The translations under genes were made by a program, and so were the position numbers. A stretch of 64,000 nt of DNA from Oscheius sp. JU75. Lineage: Eukaryota; Nematoda; Chromadorea; Rhabditida; Rhabditidae. The notes beneath the pieces were generated by a model. It saw only the letters and a list, made by a program, of their open reading frames with translations. It was not told where the DNA came from and searched no databases. Where the stretch lies: the NCBI GenBank assembly GCA_037178855.1, contig JASJZC010000006.1, positions 5,270,001 through 5,334,000 on the forward strand, written 5' to 3'. Positions 55,821 to 64,000 of the stretch are shown piece by piece. Every line of letters begins with the position of its first letter. The stretch's first letter is position 1.

Positions 55821-56802
55821 CTACAAGGTTTTCCATGGATCACATCCAGGGCAAAAGGCGGTGTTACGGTCGAGGGCGAGCAGATCGGCGACATCTTCCT
55901 CTGAGAGCTTGATTTTAGCCACATCGTGGAGATTTCCGTGAATTCGAGAGGGAGTAGCTGACTTGGGAACGATTCCCACTCCAGTGTTTAAGGCGAAGGC
56001 GTACAAAATGGTCTGTGGACTGACACAGTGCTTTTTGGCAGCGCTTTGGACTGCCGTCTCGTTTAGGATCTCTTGATTTCCCCAGCAGAGACTGCTGAAG
56101 GCCTGGACAAAGATTTCCTGATGTTTGCACTGGAGACGAACGAGATCCTGGGTCAAGTAGGGCTGGTACTCGATCTGGTTGACTGCAGGAGGAATCTGAA
56201 TGTTTTGGTCAAAAAGTTTAAGGAATTACATACCTTGGCATATTTCTCGATTTCGGAGAGATGGTAGTTCATAAAGTTAGAGACACCGATCGACCGGATG
56301 ACATTTCGGGTCTTGAACTCCTCTAGAACTTCCCAAACTGCTCGACGACCACGACTATTAACCTCGTGGTTGTCGTCTTTTCCAGTGTCTCTGTCTCTCG
56401 GATAGTGGACCAGTACTAGATCGAGGTAACTGAAAAGATATATTATCCCGTTAGACTCTGTTTCTACTCTGTGCGAAGCTTGTTTAAAGATTCCTGAATG
56501 AGCTTCTTCGCTTCTCCGGCTGGATCAGCGTCTTTTGTCGGCACCTTAGTCGTGATAAAGATGTCCTCCCGCTTGAGACCGAATTCAGGAAGATACTTTT
56601 CCAGAGCAGCACCCAGCACCGCCTCGTTTTTGTAGATGTGGGCCGTGTCAAAGAGACGATAACCAGCCTTGAGAGCTGCCCTGACCGATACATCCAGGCT
56701 TTCCTGGTCTACAATTCTCGAAGTTCCAAGACCGATTCGTGGCATTCGATGAGCGTCATTGAGGATAACATACCCACCGATTACATCATCGAACTTGGAC
56801 AT
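55821..56802 (-). CDS. Aldo-keto reductase
   Basis: NADPH-dependent carbonyl reductase of the AKR superfamily. Three exons, 56802-56468, 56429-56234 and 56195-55821, give 301 residues. All four catalytic residues are visible: Asp and Tyr in GYRLFDTAHIYKNE, Lys in IFITTKVPT, His in LDLVLVHYPRD. The signature IGVSNFMNYHLSEIEKYAK and the cofactor-binding GIVPKSATPSRIHGN are present, the latter with the KS pair that binds NADPH phosphate. The substrate cannot be told. The ORF is complete and has two introns (38 nt each). Confidence 0.95.
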
Positions 56803-57250
56803 GTTCTGGAAGGGAGAGTTGGTATTAATGGGTCAAAACATGCAAAAAGGCGAGCTTAGAGAACGTTTGGATTAGGAGGGTTCAATGAAAGAAGTTGAGA
56901 AACCAGCCACAGGAGTTGTGTAGTCTGCAAAAGATGAGACAGTAAAGCCTCTCAAATTCAGTGTAGGAGTATGGAGAGAAAGACAGCCAGAGAAACAATG
57001 CTTTAATCCATTTGATAGATAAGAGTCAGAAGAATTCAGTTCCTGTCAAACAAGAGTCCTTGAGACAGGATGAAAAAGTCAGAGACCTGTTGTCAATAAA
57101 AACTTGTTTACAGCTGAAGAAAAGACTTTAGCCCGCGAGCGCGGATTAGGCTGAACAAGTAAACAAAATTATTCCAAGGTAAAAGTCGGGAATTGCAACA
57201 AAGTTATGGAGTAGAAGTTATCAAAAGCAGTCCCGATAAACAAACGGCTA
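56803..57250. other. AKR upstream region
   Basis: Non-coding, between the AKR start and the inverted-repeat element. No motif recognised. Confidence 0.35.
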
Positions 57251-58026
57251 TATAAAGTGTGTTCACAAAAACAGCCAAGCGACCAGGAATCGCGGGCTTT
57301 TTTTCGGCGCGGATTCAAACGGCTAAAAATTAGCTTTAAGCATTTCAATCATCAAACAATTTTGTCCTTTTCCGTATCTAGTCTAGTTTAAAATGTCCTC
57401 GCGTCTCTGTCTGTCTGTCTGAAGCCAATATTGCCAATTAGTGTGCACTATTTTGTGCGCACACTAATTGTTGGCAAGTCAAGTCAGTTCGGGAGATACC
57501 TTCTTTGGGAGGACGTTGCTTCTGTCATGGTAGCTCGACTCGCGCGGAAAATGCGAACAGGGCGAAGTGAGAGAGAAGGACCAGTACAGGCTGACAGAAG
57601 GCAATAGAAACCGGGCAAAATTCAAAGGTATCAGAGGATATAACTGTCATTGTGCTCCCCAGGGACGATAGCAATACTTGGACAGGCAGTTGGGTCGAGA
57701 AATCGGAAAAGTAGGTTCAAAGAGTGAAAGGGAAGTGGGTTTCACTGATTAGAATAAAGTAGAAAACGACTTCTCGCTCATCTTCGTCCAAATCACTCTC
57801 CTCGGACACTAAAGGAACATATCTTCGAGGGAATCAATACTAATATGAATATTGATCAGGGTAGTAACAAAGTTGAGGTCTTCGCGACGAATGAATTCTT
57901 CAACATAAGAAAAAAAATTTAAAAGAAGAACTCATTGAAATTTAGATCAATTTTGAGCTGTTTAAATCCGCGCCAAAAATGCCCGCGATTCCTGGTCGTT
58001 TGGTTGTTTTTTGTGAACACACTATA
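57251..58026. mobile_element. Non-autonomous DNA transposon-like element (MITE)
   Basis: About 776 bp bounded by inverted repeats of about 80 nt: 57251-57331 and 57948-58026. The arms share TATA-AGTGTGTTCACAAAAA at the tip, an exact 18-nt core CGACCAGGAATCGCGGGC, and GGCGCGGATT further in; I estimate about 85% identity. The TA-containing tips suggest a Tc1/mariner-like family with TA target sites, but the exact ends are not fixed. No transposase frame is inside, so it would move only in trans. A second, internal palindrome sits at 57435-57470. It fills the gap between the AKR gene and ZPR1. Confidence 0.75.
57435..57470. repeat. Internal palindrome of the element
   Basis: Perfect 12-nt arms CAATTAGTGTGC and GCACACTAATTG around a 12-nt loop, able to form a hairpin. 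It may be the remnant of another inverted-repeat end or a structure used by the element. Confidence 0.7.
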
Positions 58027-58218
58027 CTGCGCCGCACAGACTGCATGCTGATCACGTAAACCACGTTCTTTGAAAATCAACTAGTTTTGAGTGAATTAAA
58101 AATAGATATAAAAGAGTTCAGTCAGTTCATGTTCATAAAAATTTATTTCCAAATTGGGGAATAACAATGAAAATCAACAACATACCGGACAACAATCACA
58201 AAAGGTTATAGGAAAGAG

Positions 58219-59835
58219 CTAATTGTCGTTTTCGGGCTCATCTTCTTCGGCTATTCCTTGGAGATCTTCGTAATTTTCGACTCGCATGTCGTTCAGACCG
58301 AGCTCGTCATTCTGCTCATAGCTTCGTGTGTAGAATTCTTTGTTCAGACGAGGATCATCCAGTGGCGCTGTGATACTCTGGAAAATGCATTTATTATGAG
58401 CATCCATGGTATCCCACCTGAATGTAGCTATTTCCGGCCGGATCATCGAGAACCAGTGTGATGGGTCGCGTCAATGCAAGAGCATCCTGGAAAGCGGTCA
58501 TCAACTTGTCCATTGCGGCTCTATCAGAGCTGTCAGCACTGTCGCCAGTGAAGAAGCGCGACTGCTCCGTGATCTGATCCTTCGTCGCGTTAAGAAGGCC
58601 CTCGACTGTGGTGAAACGACTGCTCAGCGCTCCCGGACCGACTTCCAGCTCGAGCTCGGGAATGGCCAGGCTGCAAGTATCGGACTTGAGCACGTCTCTA
58701 GCAAGATCCAAGCTCTAAAACATGAAAGTTTGGCAGAAAAAAATAAGGTTTACTTCTTTGATTTGGATGCTGAGCTTGCAGCCATGTTCTTTGATAGCTC
58801 CGCCACTTTTGACCTCGTTCGTCTTGTAGCCACAGCGGTCACAGTTCAAAGCCATGATAATGACTTCCTGGAAGAAAGGAATCTCCGTCGGCTTCATTTT
58901 GAGCACGGCCGGAGCGGCGCAGTTGGGACACTCAGTCGGAAGATGAAGGATTTCGGCCTCCATCTCCTCTTTGTTCTTCCATTGAGGTGCCAGCTCGTCC
59001 TGATTCACTTCTTCTGCTCTGTAACGATTTGTATTCAAATTCCGAGAAAGTGAACTCACTCTTCATCGTCGTCTGCCAATCCCAGCAGTTTCTTCTCCTC
59101 CAGCGGCCTGTGATAATGCGAGACGATGCAGCGCGGATCCACGTGTCGAGGATCCGGGTTTTGAATGTAGCAGTTTCCAGTGGGATCGTGTAGCTTCACG
59201 GTGAATGTCTCCTCCAGATTCGTCAGTCTGTCCAGTCTGGCAATGAAGGCATCTATTTGACTGGCTTCTGCTGGATAGAGCTCTCGACGACGTTCCTGAT
59301 CCTGAGAGAGTCCCCGCCGCACTCGGTCTATCACACCCTCGACTGTCGTAACCTCTGAGAATAAAGGGGAAGTTTGGAAAAAGAAGGAGGAATGTACCTG
59401 CTGGCTGGGTTTTGGGCTCAATGACGAGTTCAATTTCCGGGACTTCAAGCGAGGCATATTCGGATTTGACCAGCTGACGGCGGATATCGACGGGCTCCTG
59501 CACACGAAGGACGATTTCCGTTCCGTGTTCCTAAAACACGGTTTCAGTTAAAAAAAAACGAAGTAAATGGTTACCTGAACAGCTTCTCCGCTCTGGATCT
59601 CGTTGTTCTTGTAGCCACAATGAGGACACTCGAATGACATCAGAATAACGGCCTTGTAGTAGGGAATCGACACGCACATTATTTTGGTAATGCCCTGAAC
59701 ATGCAAACGAATTATTCAAATACTAAAACAAACATTTTCCTCGCAACTGACGCACAGAGATTCGATTTCTACAGGCGCAGTCTCGTGGTCGTCGGCGTTC
59801 AGATTGCGATAAACGTCTTCCGAGTTGGCAGCCAT
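58219..59835 (-). CDS. ZPR1: Zinc-finger protein ZPR1
   Basis: Essential chaperone-like protein that binds and helps fold eEF1A. Seven exons, 59835-59734, 59694-59575, 59530-59398, 59354-59060, 59018-58754, 58714-58418 and 58377-58219, give 456 residues (human 459). Tandem ZPR1 modules: first zinc finger CVSCEEN with FECPHCGYKNNEIQSG, followed by EPVDIRRQLVKSEYASLEVP and DDDEE; second zinc finger CPNCAAPAV with LNCDRCGYKTNEVKSGG, then SDTCSLAIPELELEVGPGAL, TTVEGLL, and DPAGNSYIQ. The C-terminal ELGLNDMRVENYE matches the family ending. The start ATG directly follows GAATTAG. Confidence 0.97.
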
Positions 59836-60334
59836 CTAATTCACTTGAAATTTGGTAGAAAACGGAAGAACTCGAGAAAATTGTAGTGAAGAAGTTGTAT
59901 GTTTTAAGATATGGAGGCACGACATTTTCAAAAACACGGCTCAAAGTGTATTCGAATTCCGATATTTCTCGGCTCAAATCTCTTTCCAAATTTACATCAT
60001 TGCGGAACAGTAAAGAATAATGTTGTTTTGCAGTAAAAATAAGCAATAGTCATATTCAAACTGTTTACAGTGGCATACGTTTCTTCTCAGTTCCCACATA
60101 GCTCTTTTCCACTGATAACATAGGCATCAAGGGCGGTATTTTTACATCAAAAGTTGGGGCAAGGTATGTAAGAAGTCAAGAAAATGAGGGAGCTTGGAAA
60201 AACTTGGTCCTTCAAAAGTTTGAGTATGCGCCCAGTTAGTTTTGCGAAATGCGCAGCAATTCAAAGATATAGCATTCGGTTTTTCTTTACTTACTTAGGT
60301 GGTGTCCATAAACATTTACTCAGAACTGTTTCAG
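59836..60334. other. Divergent intergenic region, ZPR1 / SMYD
   Basis: 499 bp between start codons facing away from each other; probable promoters. The SMYD start follows ACTGTTTCAG, a likely trans-splice or 5' UTR acceptor. Confidence 0.4.
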
Positions 60335-62156
60335 ATGGCTACACTAGCCGAAGAACTGCCTCTGGCGGCTGTAGTATCTAACGACATGCTCACATCTACA
60401 TGCTCAACGTGCTTCACCCACAAGGTTAGATTTGTTTCGTTTTGGAGCAAGATCGCACTTTCTAGCCAGATCAGACTCTTCTAAGATGTACCAGATGCCG
60501 GGCAATCTACTACTGCGATAGAAATTGCCAAAAGAAAGACTGGCAGGATCACAAAGTATGTGTTTATTCCGTCTCTCCCAATAAATCTATTTCAGTACGA
60601 GTGCATGTTCTTAGAAAAGTGTTCTCCACGGGTCCCAGTCTCAATCGCTCGACTTATGTGCAGAATAGCCTTAAAAAAGTCCTTTCCTCAGGCTTTCAAC
60701 GGCAGAAAATGGCAAACCATGATGGATCGTGAGCTCACCCTTAATGCTCTATACTGTAAAAAAAAGTATAGATAAACGAGAGATACAAAAAGATCCAGCA
60801 AGAGCAGAATTCTTTGTTTGCGTTAGCCACGTTCTCTACGAGTTCATGGGCTCCGAGATGGTTCCCAAGCCTGCCGAGCTCATTTCTTCTTTCGGAAAAG
60901 TGGGTTTTCTCTACTTTTCCTTTATAACAATACAGATTATGATCAATTGCTTCACGATCACCGATAGCACGATGGGAAACGTAACTTTGGGAGAAGGTGT
61001 CTATGTCGGTCTGTCGGCACATGACCACAGCTGTGCGCCAGACTGTTACATTCTGTTCGACGGACCGAAGGCCATTTTGCGAAGTTCGAGACGCGATGTC
61101 GCCTACAGCACGGATCTGAGCATCTCGTACACGGATCTCATCGCCTCGACCTCGACAAGACAACAAGCTCTGAAGAGACAGTACTACTTCGACTGCAAGT
61201 GCTCACTGTGTGCCGATACAACAAGAGTAGGTTTTTTCCTCACCGTCTTGCTATTGTGTGATACCGGCATTATATTTTCCATCGAAAATCCATATTTCAG
61301 GATTATTGGGGACGATCAGCCTTCGCCAACTGTTGTTCAGGCGCACTGTGTCTTCTGGACCCACAAACTACCAGTTTAGCATGCTATTTCTGTGGCACTC
61401 CGAGTCCGCTCAAACCTGATGATGTAAGTACACTTTTCGTTTTTCTGTTATTAATTAAATCCAGGTAGAAACGGCAAATCTCGAGCTAGACATGTTCCTA
61501 AACAAGAACAAGATGGGTGAAGATCTGACGGTCGAGTTGGAACGTAGTCAGAAGATGCACGAGAAAATGAAATCTGTAAGTCTTTTTGGGTTAAATGTTA
61601 TTCGAAAGAATAGATTTTATCGCCGTTGAACTTCCTGATGGCTGATTTGTCGCAAAGAATATTGGATCTGGCTTCGGAGCTGAACAGGAGGGATATCTGC
61701 ATTCAGATCGCCACCGAAGCTATAAGGGCTTATAGGTACTTTTTTCCCTATCCTTCCCGACCAAATTCCATCTCTCTAGACGCTACCTGCCCCCTGGGCA
61801 TCCGGAACTGACGACACGGCTTCTATCCGCTGCCCAAGCCGACTCGTACAAGGACACGCCTACCGGACAAACACTCGAACTCTTTCAAGAGGTCCGTTTT
61901 GTTTGGAATTCCTTCCTGGAGGCATTTTTCTTATCCTTGCTCAGATTTCTGACTCTAGAAGGTTCTGTAACGCAGAAATTTTGTTTGTATTTGAACTTTA
62001 CCGATCTAGAAAGGACGACTTTTCCATAACATTCCTTTTCAGGCCTATGAAGCGGCACTTCGCAGCCACGGTCCTCGTCACGTCCTGACTTCGCGAATAG
62101 ACCATCTGCTCTCCCAGTACAGAATTCGTCTTCAGCGCGATTTAGACCAATCCTAA
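60335..62156 (+). CDS. SMYD-family SET and MYND domain protein
   Basis: SMYD-type protein, a candidate lysine methyltransferase. Ten exons: 60335-60424, 60466-60555, 60596-60728, 60772-60899, 60936-61226, 61301-61423, 61465-61575, 61614-61735, 61780-61891, 62043-62156, giving 437 residues (SMYD3 is 428). The MYND zinc finger is CSTCFTHK then RCTRCRAIYYCDRNCQKKDW. The SET core is NCFTITDSTMGNVTLGEGVY, HDHSCAPDCYILFDGP, and SISYTDLIAS with the catalytic Tyr. The post-SET cysteines are in YYFDCKCSLC, with CYFCGTP later. The C-terminal helices (ATEAIRAYRRYLPPGHPEL) form the TPR-like lobe. The usual NHSC-x-PN SAM-binding motif reads DHSC-A-PD, changing the key Asn; activity is therefore uncertain. 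It resembles nematode set-14/set-18/set-30 proteins. Confidence 0.93.
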
Positions 62157-62898
62157 AGTCGTTTTGAAACTTCCCCAACTACCAGATCTCTATGAATTCG
62201 GTCCCTTTCTTCTGATCTCTCCAAATCCAATTGTCTGGGCAATTATTGCGGTGCCTCGAAAGCGTTTATTGCAGGGGAAGCTCTAGTTTCAATTAGATGA
62301 CTGAATGGTAATTTTCGTGGAAAGTGCATCATGTTCTTGAACGTGTCATGTCATTTCCTCTGTCCTGATCTCTAATCCCCTCATATTTCCCTTCCTGACT
62401 ACCGCCTTCGCGATCTCTCCGGCCGTGGGAAAGCCTTTCGCTCGATCCAGTAAAAGAGCTAAAAACTCGAAGCTTCGTAGAACTTTTTACTGTGAGTTAA
62501 ATTGGCACTAGTCTAGGCTTCATCTGAACTCAGCTATTGATATTATACGAGTTCTGTCGAGAGTTAAAAGATTGTGTTTAAAATCAAGAACAAAACAGGA
62601 CTCAAACATGTCGAATTTATGCTAATCGTGAGAACTGACTCATCGAGCGACTACGGGTTTTAGCCAGGACACGAACAGAGAACCGCCTAATTCTCTTCCA
62701 ATTCGCCATTTTTTCTTTCTTCAAAATACAAATCAGTTATAGAATATATTTACACGTAAATATAACACATTTACCATTCGGAATATGGGAGGGATGGATA
62801 GGCTGTCGTGAATTGATGCTGCATCTCGCCGGCCAAAATTGGACAGGCGACTTTCTCTATTTTGGTCTATAATTGCATTCATTTTGGATAAAATAAGG
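62157..62898. other. Intergenic, 3' ends converging
   Basis: AT-rich, with SMYD and the small Cys gene converging on it; nothing coding seen. Confidence 0.4.
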
Positions 62899-63384
62899 TC
62901 ATACTCGCTTGGACCTCACTTTCATAGTAATCTCCTCTCCGTATTTTAAGAAGTTATACGCGAGTTCGGGTTTTTCGGCCTCTGGCATGCAGGTACACCA
63001 GTAGAACTTATCATTGCTTTGATGCTCAAGTTGTGTAGTTTCTTGGGGTTCCTTTTGGGTATCGGATGCTGCACCTCCCATTCGACAGACAATATCGTCG
63101 TCACCTCCAAATAATGTCGTCACCTTCTGAAAAGTATCGCTCTAGCTTGAGAAAAGATTGTAAAACACCTGTTTGTAGTAATCTTTGGCAGTCGCGTATT
63201 TTTCAACGTATGTTCCTGTTTCGTTGTTGCAGTAGCAGATTTCGTGTCGCTTGTAGGAGACCAAAATACTGCAAAATTCTTACCACTGCTGGTAAAAAAA
63301 GGCAATTTACACTTTCCCAATCTTTCTCTCAAATCGCTCAATCCTGCTTCGAGACTCCTCGTAAAAAATCCGATTATGCTCCAT
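62899..63384 (-). CDS. Novel small protein with paired CxC motifs
   Basis: I do not recognise this gene. Three exons, 63384-63313, 63249-63169 and 63126-62899, give 126 residues. The ATG lies just after ATATTTCAG, typical of a trans-splice site. It starts MEHNRIFYEESRSRIERFER, a charged helix. Two stretches then look related: RHEICYCNNETGTYVEKYAT in exon 2 and DKFYWCTCMPEAEKPELAYN in exon 3. Each has a C-x-C pair and a following Tyr-rich segment. The first intron (63 nt) relies on an acceptor CTACAAG; using TTTTGCAG instead breaks the frame. There is no signal peptide, so it is probably cytoplasmic or nuclear. The two CxC pairs could bind a metal, which is a guess. Confidence 0.5.
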
Positions 63385-63885
63385 TTAACTGAAATATTAT
63401 CAGGAGAATTGGATAAACAGAAATAGTAAAAAGGCAGAAAATGGAAATTAGTCGTAAGGGTTCGCTACTGTCGCCAAAGCTGTCTAGAAACAAAAGGCGG
63501 CAATTCAACTGATAAAATTTATAAATTTGCTTACTGACGACTTTCACTCAATGTTCTTCCGTATTCCCCAATTCCTCATTGATCTTCTGCTCTCCAGACT
63601 TTCTTTCGTATTCGACGTTCATTCGGAATCCAAACCCATCCGAAGGGACCCCGAACAGAATTCATTAACTCCAGAACCCAACAGCTAATTACCAAAGTGT
63701 TTCTTGTTTATGCATGTGAACGGTGATGAGACACGTGTTGGTGTCTATTCTCTATTTCCAAGCCCCTATTCATGCGCAGCCAGTCGGCCATAACGTCTAA
63801 ACAAGTGTGTGTTCCAGCTAATTTGCTCGGAATTTTCACTCGACAACTTCAAACTTTTGATCCGCCTCGTTTTTCTATTTTTCAG
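63385..63885. other. Divergent intergenic region at the right end
   Basis: Between the small Cys gene and a plus-strand first exon; probably promoter DNA for both. Confidence 0.35.
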
Positions 63886-63902
63886 ATGTCTGCTGCTGGG
63901 GC
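63886..63902 (+). CDS. First coding exon of a gene running off the window
   Basis: ATG immediately after TATTTTTCAG, coding MSAAG plus two bases, then a clean GTAAGC donor. The rest lies beyond 64,000 or in an intron not yet finished, so the product cannot be named. Confidence 0.45.
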
Positions 63903-64000
63903 GTAAGCTATGTAAATTGTCGTCAAATATAATCGGTCAGTTGGTGGCCGATTGGCTTCGATTTTATGCCAGCGACAGTGTCAGTTGACCTTTAGAGATT

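Noticed and set aside
1-64000. CRISPR arrays, bacterial operons, viral genes, rRNA and SL1 RNA genes
   Set aside because: Looked for repeats, operon layouts and the SL1 leader sequence; none seen.

Overview
The window is nematode nuclear DNA. Three things support this. There is a decayed major sperm protein (MSP) gene, a family restricted to nematodes. The Argonaute C-terminus looks like nematode ALG-1/2. The genes are compact, multi-exon and cut by very short introns, mostly 36-43 nt and ending in TTTCAG. It does not look like Caenorhabditis: the modal intron is about 10 nt shorter and gene neighbours are mixed. I see no bacterial, viral or CRISPR content. Exon models below were built by hand from splice sites and reading phase. 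Most add up to an uninterrupted frame of the expected family length.

Layout. 0-4 kb: 3' end of the miRNA Argonaute, a fatty-acid-binding protein, and a small hypothetical gene. 4.2-10.7 kb: a complete 20-exon RIM/UNC-10 gene (active-zone scaffold), followed by 5.7 kb of non-coding DNA on its 5' side. 16.4-23 kb: a Cys/Pro-rich secreted peptide, a plasma-membrane-type syntaxin, ribosomal protein eL8 (RPL7A) and a TPD52 family gene. 24.4-31.4 kb: an adenylate-kinase-5-like gene with two kinase domains. One of its introns holds the MSP pseudogene, and decayed copies of its 3' end follow it. 33.5-39.2 kb: an otopetrin proton channel with a class II tRNA gene inside an intron. 39.7-51.7 kb: STARD7, a C-terminally short DNA ligase IV with a small gene nested in one intron, PLRG1 with a Regnase-like gene nested antisense in its last intron, and a TANGO6/RTP1 homologue. 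51.9-63.4 kb: ZDHHC6, a probable MED22, IMMP2L, an aldo-keto reductase, a transposon-like element with 80-nt inverted ends, ZPR1, a SMYD-type SET/MYND protein, and a novel small Cys-containing gene. The first exon of another gene begins at the right edge.

The genes are mostly unrelated housekeeping and neuronal genes. unc-10 and the syntaxin both act in vesicle fusion. PLRG1 and TANGO6 lie head-to-tail 144 bp apart, as in nematode operons. Nested genes explain the largest introns in this otherwise tight segment.

The strongest leads are: (1) a tRNA gene with a long variable arm, discriminator A and G37 (leucine-like) but a CUC anticodon, which resembles the nematode-specific V-arm tRNAs; (2) a Regnase-family protein whose catalytic Asp is replaced by Asn, nested antisense in PLRG1; (3) an adenylate kinase whose two domains have lost complementary parts of the active site; (4) a ligase IV without the XRCC4-binding region and second BRCT domain.
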